Assembly (NCBI GenBank): GCA_933228895.1
Contig: OW121846.1
Span: forward strand, 43,852,107 to 43,916,106
Length of the DNA: 64,000 nucleotides
Direction: 5' to 3'
DNA from: Platycnemis pennipes
Taxonomy: Eukaryota; Arthropoda; Insecta; Odonata; Platycnemididae
In this document: positions 23,050-36,599 of the stretch, one piece after another
How positions within the stretch are numbered: the first letter of the stretch is position 1
How the letters are laid out: each line of letters begins with the position of its first letter
Translations under genes and position numbers: made by a program
The notes under the pieces: generated by a model
Databases searched by the model: none
Told to the model about the DNA's origin: nothing
The model's input: the letters and a program-made list of their open reading frames with translations, nothing else

Positions 23050-26000
23050 CGCTCTCGCGCTTTCAGAACAACATCTATCATATACAATCAACCTTCCATT
23101 CATTCATTTCATACTCACTTCGCTCTTATTCATTCGACTTCATTTTTCGACTCATTCGCTTTCATATTTTCCATTTTCTCTCAAGCTTTCCGTAATCACG
23201 TTTGCTTAACCATCCATTTCCCGCGTAGCCATTCCTCACATCCATATTCATCCTTCTTTCATTTTCGGAAAGTAATTTGCGATAAGCAGCCGGAGAAACG
23301 TGGCTGTGATAACTGACTCCGTTCCCGAGATATTCGTTTCTGGAGTGAACGGATACGGCGTCCATCCGTGTAACCAGCAGGGGAATTTGAGGTAAGTACA
23401 GTTCACAACATTATTGCATTCCTTTCTTTTCATCCTCAATATAAGCATCAAAATTTTATACCCTAACTTCACAATAGTACGGGGGTGTCGTACTTTGCTT
23501 TTAGTGGCTCAGATTTTGTCTCATCTCGCCCTTCTCCAGGCACTCGTCTAGTTTACCCGAGCCCGTATATAATGATGCGGAATTTGCGTCAATTTCATGC
23601 CTTAAGGAGGAACCTGCGCTTCGAAATACTGTATTCTTATGATTTATATCATTTGCGGTAATGAGTGAATTTAGGCTTTGTGATGCCTTTTGTATTTCAA
23701 AATATGTATTCGAAAGATCCACAAGGTACATTATCATGCAACAATATGTTAAACAAAAGTTTTAGGTACGTAATGAAAACTAAATATTGTATTGACTCCA
23801 GCATTCGTTGCTATGTAGTCATAATTTGATAACAATATTTATTAATGAACTGAGGAAAAGAAATAATTATTTTTTGTTGTAAAACGTTTGAAAATGTGTC
23901 TTAACTGTTTATTTTCGTGATAAATTGCATTATCAATGTATAATAGAAGCACATGGCAACACCGAGATCGCATAAACAGTTGACGGGTACCCTACGGTAT
24001 CTTGTTGACAGCGGTAGAAGTGTGAAGCCTTTGTATTTTCAAGTATTCAGTAGTGTTTCTTCACGCAGTAGGTATTGCATTCATTATTTACCTTTTCACC
24101 ACCCATTATTTTTTACTTCAATCATTTGTTCGTGGCATCATTCATACATCAAATTCAGCATCACTTTTTCGCCATCTCATTTTTGGTGGAATCGTATTGA
24201 TCTCTCATTAATACGATCGTATTGCTCGTAGTAATCAAACCTATTGAATCCAAATTTCTTAAAATGGGCAGCCTTACTCAACATAAGGGCAGGTTTATGA
24301 AAAAAGAAAGTTCAAAGTTTTAATAACTTATGGACTGGACTTTAACTCCCAATACGCCTTGTTTTCGCTATGACTTTCAATTCCTGCGCAAGGGCTATCT
24401 TTGCGAGTGTGCGGTTTGAATCTGGAAAACGACTACTTCTCTCATGGGCAATTATGCGTCTCAGGCTCCAGAGTCGGTATATTGTCCGATCTTTATGTTT
24501 TTGCAGAAAACGGACAAAGAAAAAAAATGTAGTCAATCCATTAGCTTTACAATAAAAAAATGAATTTCTGTGAAAAATATCATTTTTCTTCCTTTCCTTT
24601 CATTCCACAGCATATCCACAGCAACACACGGTAGGCTATTGAATTGAATGATGTCTTTTCTCGGTGAATATAAGTTTGCTAAAATACTTTTATTTACTTT
24701 CCCATTCATTTCATATCAGTCCGATCCACAGCAAAGAATGGCCGAGTTTAGTTAGTACTCACAATAATCTGGCCAATATCCAATAAATGTTATTACTATT
24801 GTTAATTGCTATTCAAATGTGACCAATAAATGATAAAATCACTGAATTATGAAATTAGTCAACTTTCGTTCGAGTCCGAAAACAATGTTTGAGGCAAACT
24901 TTACCTTCTGAGATTATGGAAAAATGACATACTAAAGAGGAAATGAAAAAAGGTACAGTACCTATATACGGGGGGCGAACCTTACACATGCGATATACTT
25001 ACGCACATAAAATCTGGTATAATAATTATGCTTGCACTAATACTGTTGTATTATCTGAACTCATACGGCCAAATTATGCATTCTAATTTTAATAATTGAG
25101 GTTAATGAACAGGTTTGCTTCCTATTAGCGCTAATGGCAAGGTACCTTAATAAAAACTTTAGATTCTTTCAGGGATTTCTGATATTCTAAGTTTTCGCTA
25201 CTGCCTGAGACCCGATTTCTTGTGACTTCCGTTCGTCGATCATTCTCCGGTTTTAGTAGACTGCAGACTCTTTATGTTTATCTGAATCTGGTCGAAATGC
25301 TAAACACGTGATTGCATGAATATGTACGTACATACATACATAGGTGCATTTACATTAGTGTATACAGATACCTTTACATTAAGAAAAACGTCAACCGCAG
25401 TGAGATCGATAAAGAAGTTCTGCTGCTAAACTCCAAATATTCTGAACACATAGGTTTGAACATTATGATTTGACGTAAGTTGGCAGCCGTAAAAAAGTAA
25501 CCAACGTAGTATGTGCAAAGTAATCAATTTCACCAAAGATGTTGGAAACATTTGCTATGAGTACCACCTTATACAAATTCCATATACATAGGCATTATGA
25601 AGATTAAAATTCAAGTCGTCTCCTTAATTTCTATTCCCCTATTTCATATTTTATTTATTTATTTAACTCTAGAAACAGCACTAAGGCCTTTATATTGAGT
25701 TATATAAAATATAAATTATGAAAACAATTTATAATAATAACAAAAATGATAAGAAACAGAATTTGAGTAAGAGTAATTAAATTGAAATACCTCCTTAGCA
25801 ACGTTGCCATGTTCACCGCAGCTTGCCGGTTCCTTCCTCGGAAGAAAACTGGAAGTATGTTCTTTGAACTTAAATACTAACGTTAAACATCCGATGACCT
25901 AGGCTGGAAAAAATATATTATGTGCTTTAATATCTCGTGCACGTTCCCTTAGTTGTTTAACGATTTTTTTCGGGCCAAAATTGAAATAAAAATTTTTATG

Positions 26001-26180
26001 TGAAGGAAGGTCATCATACTCCCATAAGGACAATGCATTTCAACGTGAAAAACCTTCTTTTTCAAATCCATATATCTTCGTTAAACGGCCGATGACATAG
26101 CAATATTTTACACCATTCGATAGGGAAAGTGATGGACTATAATATATGTAAAAATCAGGATAGGTTTTCGGGCATGCCTA
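23050..26180. other. No gene recognised
   Basis: About 3 kb of AT-rich sequence. Open frames up to 127 codons (22933-23316) have low-complexity Phe/Ser/His-rich translations and no family signature. Short simple repeats occur (near 25322 and 25648). Confidence 0.5.
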
Positions 26181-26184
26181 AAAT

Positions 26185-28190
26185 GATGGTTCCTCCTTAA
26201 GCGGAAAGCAAAAACGGCGGAGAATCCTGCTGGAGGCTTCACAGAGGTTGAGGGTTTCGTCTACCCTGCTTCCCGTTAATGAGGCTAGAACTTCAGAAGT
26301 TGATGAAATGCCCCCACACGATGATAATCTTGCTGACAATTTATCAGACAATAATTCCCCATCTGATAGCGATATTGATAGCAGTGGTGACAACATTTCA
26401 GTTTGTGAATCATATGATAGTGATACGATTGAAGAGACCGAGGTGGAGAGTGATTTGCTGCCGGACGTAGCCCAGTGGGCCGCGAGAGAGGGCATACAGC
26501 AAAGCAAAGTTAATTCTCTCTTGAAAATTTTGCGAAAACATCCATGCTTTTCCAATGTTCTTCCCGCCGATTCTAGAACTTTGTTATGCACTCCACGCCA
26601 AGTTACATTTGATCCTCTAGGCAGTGGTAGCTACTATCATGTTGGTCTCGAAACGTCACTAATGCAGATATTAAAAAATAATGTCTATGTTACGAGTGTG
26701 GATACCATTAGGTTGCTTGTAAACATAGATGGTTTACCTTTGGCGAAAAGCTCTGGAAGCCAATTCTGGCCGATTTTAGTGTCACTGGTAGACTTCAGGG
26801 ATGTCGAAGTTTCTGTGATTGGATTATATCATGGGTATGAAAAGCCTGCGGACATTAAGACATTCCTGAGAAAATTTGTGACTGAAGCTAATACTATGTG
26901 CAACGTTGGGTTATCCTTCCAGTCAAAAATATTAAAAAATGAAATTTCAGCTTTTGTACGTGACGCTCCTACTCGGGCATTTGTATCTCAAATTAAGGGC
27001 CACATGGGGTATTCGGGATGTGGAAAATGCAGAACCATTGAGATGCGTGTTGGAGGCAGGATGTGTTTTCCAGAACTCGATGCTCCCTTGCGAACGGATG
27101 ATGAATTCCTCAATCGTACGGATCCTGAACATAACATTGGAATTTCCCCCTTTGTTCAACTGGATGGTGTTTGCAATCAGATGGTCTCCAAATTCCCGTA
27201 CGAGTACATGCACTTGGTGTGCCTAGGAGTGATGAGAAAATTCATACACCTATCTTTGAAAGGCAACGTTAATGTGCGGATTTCTTCGTCAAAAGTTGCT
27301 AGTTTGTCCAGTAACCTCATGCATGTATCACCATACATATCTCGAAGTGACTTTGCACGGAAACCACGACCTATTTCTGAATATTTATGGTGTAAAGCCA
27401 GTGAATTCCGCCAAATTTTTTTGTAGGTATACACGACCTTTCATTTTTCAGAATGTGCTTTCCAAGCATATTTATGTACATGAATTTTTTAAATGTTGAG
27501 TCATTGCCTCAGGTGGTAAAGGAACCATGTGTTCCTACATATTATGTTAAAGAGTTGTTAAAAAATTTTGTTTTTAACTTTGGTGTATTGTTTGGGAAGG
27601 AGCAAATTTCATACAATGTGCATGGCCTCATACATTTGGTGAATGATTACGAGAAGCATGGGAGTTTGGACAGCTTCCGTGCATTTAAATTTGAAAGTAG
27701 ACTTCAGTTTGTGAAGAAATTGCTACGAAAAGGGGATAAGCCCCTCCAACAAGTGGTGAAAAGGATTTCAGAGGCATCAAATTCCCAGTCAGGAATTTCC
27801 AAGAGCAAAGCAAAACATAGACTTTCAGGGGAACCCTTTCACTTTCCAATGTGATAGGTTTTTCAGAAGATTTGTTTCTGAATATGGTACTTGAGAAAAC
27901 ATTTCACCCAACAATTGTGTTATTCTTAAGAACAGTAAAATTGTGTTTGTGGAAGCCATTGGGGAATGTAGAGGACAGTATTTTGTTATAGGGAAAGAAT
28001 TTGCTACGGTGCTACCCTTCTACAAATCACCTGAATTGTCAACCACTGTTAATGTGTACAAGGCCAAAGATATTTCTCTTGACAATAATATATGGCCTCT
28101 TCAGTTTAAAGCATTGGCTATTCCTCTCCTTGATTTCATGGGGTCATATTATGTAGCTGCACTTCTGCATGCAAGGCTTTGCCTATGGTA
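26185..28190 (+). pseudogene. CACTA-like (Tnp2-type) transposase, lineage B
   Basis: The frame is open from about 26185 (SLSGKQKRRR, no in-frame ATG seen) to 27426. An acidic Ser/Asp-rich N-terminus leads to QWAAREGIQQSKVNSLLKIL, then RKHPCFSNV, NIDGLPLAKSSGSQFWPILV, YHGYEKP, VRDAPTRAF, GYSGCGKC, DAPLRTDDEF, FPYEYMHLVCLGVMRKF, DFARKPR and KASEFRQ. This is the Transposase_21/Tnp2-like family; Asp in NIDG and RDAP are candidate catalytic residues. After frameshifts at about 27415 and 27497 the reading continues (27500-27854) with YNVHGLIHLVNDYEKHGSLD and at 27925-28190 with KIVFVEAIGECRGQYFVIGK, the normal C-terminal parts. The frameshifts make it a recent pseudogene. A DUF4806-type gene follows about 85 bases later. 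Confidence 0.85.
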
Positions 28191-28274
28191 TGTTTTCTGT
28201 TCACGATATTTTACATTAATTTTTGTATTCATTTGACCTTTCAATATATCATTAATGCTATTTCCTCCTTACAG

Positions 28275-31040
28275 ATGTATGTCCTTGTAGAGTTATCAAT
28301 GTAGCAGAGGATGGTACGAAGTCCAGCCTTGGCACCACTATGGTGGTCCCTAAGACATGGGTGTCTAAGACGCCTTATGGCTCTGTTTGTGTTTGTCCTC
28401 AGAAGAATGTATTTGGATGTGTTAAAAAACAAATTCAGCCCTCATCTGCGTAGAAGAGCCACCCCGTGAAGGAAGTCGAGGAATATGGTTCGTATTTATT
28501 TCATTTTTTTACAATTTTTGTTGAAAATGTTCGAGGTCACCCAAAAGTACAAAGTGCATTTCCCTTGTTACTGAATGCCCGTGGATTCTCATGATTGTGT
28601 AATGACAACCTGGAATTACAACCTGTAGATTTTTGTACTCACCATAAATTTCAGAAGAAATATGGAATCCATTTTCCATAACAAGCTCTTATAAAATACA
28701 TGCATTTGTTTCAGTTTTTTTAATAAACCTATTAATTGTAATAATTGGGATAATTCATAATGATATTGTGACCACACTTTTTCCAATATGGGATCATCAT
28801 TTATAGTTAATATAAAATGCATGACTTGGTACTTTGAATTTACTTTATATTCATGCTTCATTTCAGATGTATATGAGAAAGCATTAGCGAAGGAGAGGAT
28901 GTATCTTGAGACATCCAATCTGGATTCAGGTGAAGACGAAATTGAAGGGACCATTCCCAAGAAGCGAGCAGTCAGGGTCCCCCATAGGTTTATGGACTCG
29001 GATTCTAGGGGCAGTGATTCAGAGGCAGAGATTAACTTGGACTCTCAACTTGCTCCAGTACCGAGCAGAGGATTTTATTCTATTTTTACTCCCATTTATG
29101 TTTATTAAGTAATTCTTACACATCTTTTTAAATTTTTACATATTGAAAGGTTTTTTTGTTGCATTTGCACAATTTTAATTTGAAATGAATTGCTGAGGTA
29201 TTATAAGTTCTAAAAGATAATTTAAATGACGATGAATCTTAAATTTCATGTCCACCAATGTTGCATAAGATGCTAACTGCATCGTATCGGAAGTCAAGTA
29301 GCATTAGGTTTAATATTCTACCACACAAGCCTGTTTATCATACTTTTCAATTAATGAAATGGGACGCAATTTAAGCTAAACAATGGGGGCGTTTACTCGG
29401 AAACGAAATCGCAATTTTGTACACGAAATCGTTAGATAGAAACGAAAAACGAATTTTAGTGAAAAAAATGAATCTTCTAACCACAACCATTCACTCATAA
29501 ATCAAAAATTAAAATAAGCAAAAGGTGACGCCCACCGAAAATTCTTCTGTGATAACATTGACGTCATTTTCCTCCCGTCCTTGACTGCTTTCAGGGGAGG
29601 GGGAAGGGAGTGGAGGGGGGTTCTCGGAAGGTCTGCTCGCACAGATGCTGTCGAAATCGCTCCCATTGGCCGAGTCAGCTGTGTCCCCCCCTTTGCGATA
29701 AGGCGAAGTAGCTTCGCGGGCTCAGTTGTGATTGGACGAAGTAGATATACGTCAGAGGTTGCACCACACCCACTTTTCCGAAAGGGTTAAAAACATCAGG
29801 TTTTCGCCGCTTATAACTCGGGAAATAGTTGTCGGATCAGAAAACGGAAAAATATGGGTCCTTTTATTTTACAAACTCTATCAGATTCGGCAATAAAAAA
29901 AACATGGTAAACGACCCCATTCTATTCCTTCTTACAGAATATTGTGCACCGTCTTCTGGCAATGAGGTGACTGCATGTCTTATATCAGATGTGGAATTTA
30001 AGAAGCTGCCGTCCATAATTGAAAGGAAATTTGAGAAATTGCAGGTTGAGTGTATTTTAATTTACATTTCGTTGTAGATTTGCTACAGGCTTATTTATTA
30101 TCCAAAGTTATTACATGTGATAGAAACATGTTTGGTTCATGTCCTACATTTTTGTATTTTTTCAGGCTACTTTGTGGATATGAATTCACGCTTAGTTAGT
30201 TTAGAGAAGAAGGTGGATTCGTTAACAGAAGGACAGATGGTCCTATTTAATGAAGTAAAAAATAAGGCGTCAAATGGATAGCCCTCAAGAGAGGAAGCAG
30301 AATTGGATCCATTGCCAATATTTGCTCTACCCATTAAGGATAGGCATGAATTCCAAAACTTCCTCATAGAAATACAATCCAGCGAGAATGCTTTGAAGTT
30401 CTTGGTTAGTAATAATCATTACATTATAGTTAATATTCACATATTTTAGAAAGTATTTCTCTCTTTGTGGTTATTCTATTCTGTATTATTAGCAAATAAC
30501 ATATTTATGCATTGCTGCTCAGCCTTAATCATATTCATGCTGCCTTTAAGATCTGTGTATCACACAGTCTAAAGGAGATAGAAGAGTAGTACTGTGGGAT
30601 ATTAGAAAGCAAAACATATTGGTAATAGAATGTCTCGATTTCAGAGGAAGCAGCTCCGTCGGTGTCTGACAAGAGATCTGTCGGAGAGCAATTATGGAAT
30701 GTTGCGTAGGGTGCTGTCTGCCTCCTTGGCAGAGGATATGAATTGGATGGGCCATAATGGCAAACTTCCCTCTAGGGAAGCCACTGCATTAGTGGACTCA
30801 TTGTATGGTATGGTAATGTCTCTTCTCATTTTGTGATTAATCTTTTGTACTTGTCAAAGACTTTTCTGGAATTACATAATGTAAATAATTACAGGTGTCA
30901 TACAGAATAATGTGAACTTGAGTACGAATACATGCAAGCAGGTGAAGATAATTATCCAAGCTTTTCTTAAATCCGCAAAGACGAGGAGATTGGCAGCAGA
31001 GAAAAAGTCGATTAATGGTTTATTGCATGACGAGATTTGA
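28275..31040 (+). pseudogene. DUF4806-type gene of a CACTA-like element, multi-exon
   Basis: Exon-like pieces lie in order, most with AG acceptors and GT donors. 28275-28484 starts MYVLVEL and, after a frameshift, has GTTMVVPKTWVSKTPYGSVC. About 28866-29070 has VYEKALAKERMYLETSNL and a charged Ser-rich stretch. 29938-30044 ends IIERKFEKLQ. 30166-30404 has a short coiled coil (NSRLVSLEKKVDSL) and LPIFALPIKDRHEFQNFL. 30645-30807 has RRVLSASLAEDMNWMGHNGK, the DUF4806 signature. 30895-31040 ends GLLHDEI and a TGA. The last three join in phase; AATAAA follows at 31047. An in-frame TAG near 30280 and frameshifts make it a pseudogene. The function of DUF4806 is unknown; its place here suggests an accessory transposon protein. 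Confidence 0.75.
29392..29921. mobile_element. 530-bp MITE, copy 1
   Basis: Ends are inverted repeats: AATGGGGGCGTTTAC at the left and AATGGGGTCGTTTAC on the other strand at the right. A second copy lies at 62696-63215. Shared interior landmarks include GACGTCATTTTCCTCCCGTC, a run of seven C's, and the hairpin GCGAAGTAGCTTCGC. No coding capacity. The target duplication is not clear, so the superfamily is unassigned. It lies in an intron of the DUF4806 gene and ends 16 bases before the acceptor at 29937. Confidence 0.8.
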
Positions 31041-31059
31041 TTGAAAAATAAATCAATAC

Positions 31060-34000
31060 TTCAAATTTTGTTTTGTTTCAATGTTTGCCTTGTTTCCACA
31101 TCTCAGTGTGCGTCTATGGCTGGAGAGCCAATGGAATTTGTCCTTGCTGCCAACTGATGCAGCAAGACTCCTGAATGAGAAATAGGTTGGTATGGGGTCA
31201 CGTTACGGCTGTGAGTGCATCACTCAAAAGAATGCAGCAATTTCAGGGAATCTCGGGTTGTTTATTGTAATCTTTGAGGGGGTGTTGTGAAAATAATTTT
31301 AATGTGGTCTTTTTAACAATGCAGTAATTTGTGTATCTGGGTTTCCTGTCTATATTCTAAAGATTGCTTTGTTGTTGTTCACAGTTCATTTCTGGTTGCT
31401 ATAAATCCATTAAGGCCGCGCAATAAGTTGAATTAGGAGTGCCTCGAAGTGCAGTAACGTTAAATTTGAAACGACATCTCGGGGGAGATAGGACGAGCAG
31501 GGAGAGGCGTTGCAGTGATGTTTAAATTTGTTGATCACTGTAATCGATGAATCTGAGATGAAGCCAGACCTTTCACAGCAAGTAATTTTTTTGTTTAAAC
31601 TCTTCGAAAATGTCTTTATTGGAATATGCGTCCAGAGACCTATTCTAACTATTAATACCACCTTACGATCGCTTCAAATACCCACTTATTCAACATATCT
31701 AATTATCAACCCTTGTTCACTAATGCACCACACATTAACAATCAGCAACAGCATTCTTCGTCAAGACTGCGCTGAAAATAGCACCAATGAAGGGCAAAAA
31801 GCTCTTGCTTCAGGAAATATACTTATTCATCCAGAACAAAAATCTGCTGGGCAGAGAAAACTTCAAAAGTCAAGTTATGGGTAAATAAGTTGTAAATATT
31901 AATGACATAATTAGCAGCACATAACGACAAAATGACGAGCACATGGTAAACAATTGTAATTTTTGAAATATGAATTTCATAAATATCACAGGTCGTGCCT
32001 TACTTTGATTTACTTACCTGGAATTACAAGGGCAAAGTCAGTTACAGTTAAAGAATTCACCGCATCTACTTAAAAATTGCAAAAAGGCAAAATTATGGTC
32101 AAGGTATGGCGGTCCAACTTTAACTTTCGATGGTATCAATCCTAAAATTAGGATCCAAGAATTTTGGTGTCGAACCCGGTAGAGCCATAGTCAACAGGAG
32201 CGCATGTGTCGAAACAAGGAGAATATTCCAAATCGGTTCAAGGGTCAAAAGTAAATCCATATTTGCAAAAAAGGCAATATTCACACACACAGTAGTTTCT
32301 CAACTTTCTCGGAAAACAGAATTGCTCGCGCACGACTGCAGTAGTCAGCGGCGCCTCGGCATGTCTAATTTGAAAAACAGTATTGGGCAGCAGGCATATG
32401 CATACAATTACAAATGAACAAATAAAAGCACAAAAATTCATTGAAATATAAGTCTTAATAAAATGAATGATATAACGCTTTTTGGACCTTATATTTTTAT
32501 TCGGATGAATTCTTACATCCGGAAATTGGGCAACGCCCCTTGTCGGAAGTTTCTATATTCTTACGAAATTTTAGCAAATGAAATATTACTTAGATCGATG
32601 AAAAATAATCTCTATTATAATTATTTTAGCTATGTTACCTAGTAAAAGATAGTTTTACGCTACATTAATAATCAAAAGACTCTTAAGTCGCATAACAGAA
32701 TGGCGGAAACGATGGGAGAATTAGAAATATATATCAAATGAGATACAACATCCTTCGTAGATCCTTGCTCACCACAGATACGTGTATCCCTTGTGCGACT
32801 GGGATGTATATTCAAATGCGTGCTGTAGGGGCAGAATATTACAGTAAGGATAATCTGCCGTCTGGAAATTGTGCGTCTGATCACGGTTGAATCTAACTTG
32901 TCGAGTTTCGTCTCCTTTTTTCCTCGTGCACGGCATTATGTCTAGCAGTAGTTTATTTGAGTTGGGGATAATTTAGTTTAATTTAGTAGGGAATAGTTTA
33001 GTTTATTTTAGATTTGAAAAACCAGGACGATCAGCAATATATTAATAATTTCCTGTGCATTAGTTTTAAAACATGAAGATGGCATAAATATAGTACTCCA
33101 ATGAAACATTAAACGACAGTAAGAAACTACTCCTCATGTGTACGTCCAATGCAATAGTTACATTTTCACTCCTCTTATTTCTGGGATAGCAGTGATTCCC
33201 TTTCTTCAATTATAATTTTAACACTTCATAACAACACTAATCTTCGTAATACATCTCAAACGCACTCATGAAATCACCCAATGGAACATATCCATCAATG
33301 CTGGACGATTCGAATTACCGGGCTTTCTTCTTCTTGCCGCAGAGAATTCAGCAAAGCTGAATATTTGCGGCAGCCGCTAAGGGCAAGTCAGCGATGTTTA
33401 ACGGTTTGACGGAATGATTTCCAAAGGCGTGTTCTCATTGGCTGATTTCTGCCGCAGAGCTATGAAACCCCCCTGATGCCTGATTGGACGCAATACCAGA
33501 AATAGTGCTGCCACCTGGATGGACGCTTTTAGCACTAGCGTAAGATACGCCACCGGAAGAAGCCGTGAATTTGGACTTGCGACCCTTAAGTTATTCTTCT
33601 ACGAGAAAAAGTCGTTTAGCTTGAGGAAAATAATAAAAGATAAAACCAGGTAATTGTATTTTTCAAGTTCTTATTTTTATTTCTGGGAATTCATTTTGTA
33701 AAAATAATTGTTCAATATTGTGTGGTTTGTTCTGCAAATTCTCTGCATATCTATATGGCAGTAATTCAATTTGTGAACCACGTGCTTCTGTTGGTTGGAA
33801 ATATTCTCTGCGAATATAGTTTTAGTATTTTTACCCAAAATACACGGCGAAAGCATAAGAAACAACGGGATGTTGCTGTGCAATCTTATTTGAATGTTTG
33901 CGTTGAGCATTCACTTCGATTAATCCTTTTCGTGACAATGATGAGACGCTCGCTGGCCGAATCAATAGTGAATATTTATGTTTAAATCGGTTTAATTTGT

Positions 34001-35700
34001 CCGGTATCCACGTAAAGTATTCCGTGCATTCGGTAGCTAAATGAAGTTTTTGTCATATACGGGTCGTATATTAGGTGACGAAGCATTGTTTAATGAAAAA
34101 GTCAGAAAACGGGCGAATCGTTCTTTTTGCTCTGAACTCTGTATTTTTGGAAGCTGTTTGCATTTTGAGTTCAAGAATGTCGTTCATGCAGACATTATGT
34201 TAGGAATTTCTGCTATAACTCATGCAATTGTGGACTAGATGAACGTCCAAGGGCAATACATCTCATCACATGTCTTTACAATTTTTATGCGTCATGAAAT
34301 TACTAACGCCTAGCATTCGGATGACAGAGATAAATTATATGAGCAAATCCATGTTTTTATTTTAACGGTTCGTATTGAATTTGCAATTCGCAGTGTTTTA
34401 ATCTGTGAAGGGTCCAGAAAGAAGGGAGATCTTTCGGATCCGATCAGCCTTCGAAGGTTGCGGTAGTTTTCCCGTTCGGTACTTCCAAAGGTAGTTTTTG
34501 TTAAACATGTATCAGTGGTCCAAATGTTGCGGGTTCGAGCTACCTCGCGCAAGGTAAACGACCATTTAGAAGATTAAACAGCGAAAGAATAACCTCAGCA
34601 GTTGACGCACCCAACACGCGACTCTACTAGGTAGGTACCTTTTAAGAGACAGGAACTTAATTCAGGAAAATTATTCCACTATTTAGGAGGAAACAAAACT
34701 CAAATTATCGGTCAAATGGAATGTCTGAAGGAACCAGATTACATCGCTAGACTTTGAAGATACTTTTTATCCTTCAGTGGGGTAATGAGCTCCTCTCCAT
34801 TCAAGAAGGCTTAAAATGTAATACTCCGAGGGATTTAGTTTGTACTTTAATTACTCACAGTCTCCAAAGCGAGAGTTACCGCCCATTCTGTGTCAATGAC
34901 TTTTCGCCGGAATACCCATAAAAACAATTGACTGGAGGATAGTCTTCCCCCAACCGATGCCTGCAAGCCCTCGAAGTGACATCCTGTATGCTAACTGAGC
35001 GGCTCATACACGACTCCCTCGCAATTCTGAATGATTCTTGAAAACAATTGTCCAGGCAAATACGTAACTAATCATTACCTGTATGCGTATTTATATGATT
35101 TTGATTACTAACAACTGAATTGCAGAAAATATTTAATAGGTACACTGGCATGCTAATTCTTCCCACGATTCTGGAATAGGGTTATGTTTCTTATAAGTCG
35201 GCCAGTCTCAAAGTACTTCACTCAAAGTGATAATCCACTTTTAGAGCTAACAATTGATCTGTATCATATTGACATATAGGTTAACATTCCTGATGCATGG
35301 CCGGTGACTGTGGTTGGGAGAAGCCTTTGAATGTAATCTCTTTCTCACATATGATATAAACCCAGAAGGGAGGGAAAAGTTAAGAGACATAAATAAAGAG
35401 CGTGTAACATTTCTGACAGTTCATTTTCCGTCTACATAATAACTTTAATTTTCACAAATTAGCCATGGACAGATTGGCTCAGCAGTCTTTAACTGTGTCT
35501 TTAATAGATATGTCATCAACATGGAGGCAATTGATTTAAAGGCCTAGAATAATGGAATACATGACTAATTAATTTAATCCACTCACAATTACTAGTCCTT
35601 TCTTAATAATAAGTTACATCAAGATAATAGCTAAGCATACACACACATGCAAAAATACTGGTGAAAGGTAAAAAATTATTAAAAGCTACATTATTAGTCA
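31060..35700. other. No gene recognised
   Basis: About 4.6 kb of AT-rich sequence with no recognisable coding domain. A GC-richer stretch at 33320-33475 contains CTGCCGCAG-type inverted pieces and GAGCTATGAAA, which recalls the end of the hAT-like element at 10002-10944, but no bounded element can be shown. The promoter of the SIAH-like gene is expected near the right side; no core element is clear. Confidence 0.45.
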
Positions 35701-35744
35701 TTCTGGATTGAATTATTTTAATAATGCAATGTTCTTTTCTAAGA

Positions 35745-35870
35745 ATGGAAAACAGACCAAAGCCGGAATTAAATGTGCATGACGACAAGCAAGAAAAAAA
35801 AGAGCATGCAGCAGAACACAATGAGCCTGACCAGCCACTGCCCCACCACCATCTGCCCCAGCAGCCTGAG
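35745..35870 (+). CDS. SINA/SIAH-like E3 ubiquitin ligase, exon 1
   Basis: This exon encodes 42 residues starting MENRPKPELNVHDDKQEKKE and ending PHHHLPQQPE, a charged, His/Gln/Pro-rich N-terminus like the disordered N-termini of SINA-type ligases. It ends in GAG|GTGAGC, a good 5' splice site. Joined to the exon at 44549 it stays in phase 0 and reads PQQPE-GVGGARG. The ATG at 35745 has a strong context (A at -3, G at +4). An in-frame ATG at 35724 after a stop at 35709 is an alternative. Because GTTCTTTTCTAAG just upstream also resembles a 3' splice site, this could instead be an internal exon with an earlier start. The join is inferred from phase and splice sites, not from a transcript. Confidence 0.6.
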
Positions 35871-36449
35871 GTGAGCATTATTATGAGAAAAATTTGAAAT
35901 ACAGCTCACACAAGGAACCTCGAGAGCATTAAGTATGCAGGAAACCAAATGTGAAACCAATTTCAACATCTAAATATGGAATAAACAGACCTAAATGTAC
36001 ACCTTGTTTGAGATTTATTATTGCATGTGCAGCAAACTTAGTGCTCTAAAGGGATATTGAAATGATTCTATCAGCTCCCTACCATGCCAGTAACTAAAGA
36101 TGTTTTTAATCACAAAAAAGAAGGGAAGGTCATTTGCGACAGACAATGTGAAAAGTCTGTGAGAAAGTAGGAGTCATACCATAAGGAGTCAGAACCAACT
36201 GATTGATGCATTTTGATTCCTCTAAATATGGGGAGCCTTTCCCCTTTTTTTCAGTGGGTTGTAAAAACCCTGAGGGTCATTCACAATGGTTAAGCACTCA
36301 CAACACATTGGATAATGATATTTCAGTGAGTTAATAGGTGGAAAATTAAAGTAACCTGTGCACAAAATTGATGGTTGGCAAGTTCACCTTGTGGAATGGA
36401 TTCATAATGAAAATAATGAATTAAGTTATATTCCACTAATTAATTCACT

Positions 36450-36481
36450 GACATGTTTCGACCTTCTCAGATTATCATCAG
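36450..36481 (-). ncRNA. Hammerhead-like core motif, Penelope unit 1
   Basis: On the minus strand: CTGATGA, TA, an ATCT/AGGT stem around GAGA, CGAAAC, AT and GTC. It lies about 155 bases downstream of the stop of the GIY-YIG relic. The core boxes CTGATGA, GAAAC and GTC are all present, with two extra bases before helix II and a very short helix III. Confidence 0.55.
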
Positions 36482-36599
36482 GGGTTAACAAGTAAAAGAA
36501 AGGCAAGGTAGCATACACATAAATATATACACAGTCTCACACCAGTGAAAGGAGAGGGGGGAGGGAGAATCAGGCAGTCATTAAAGGAAGGTGGCGAGG

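Noticed and set aside
22933..23316. 127-codon plus-strand frame rich in Ser, Phe and His
   Set aside because: It starts within the Tigger right end and continues in low-complexity pyrimidine-rich sequence; no domain.
25600..31300. CACTA-type terminal repeats around the lineage B element
   Set aside because: No pair of matching CACT(A/G) termini with a 2-3 bp duplication was found by eye; the element's limits are left open.
33320..33475. Short TIR element with CTGCCGCAG-type ends
   Set aside because: The proposed ends match only partly and no target duplication is visible.
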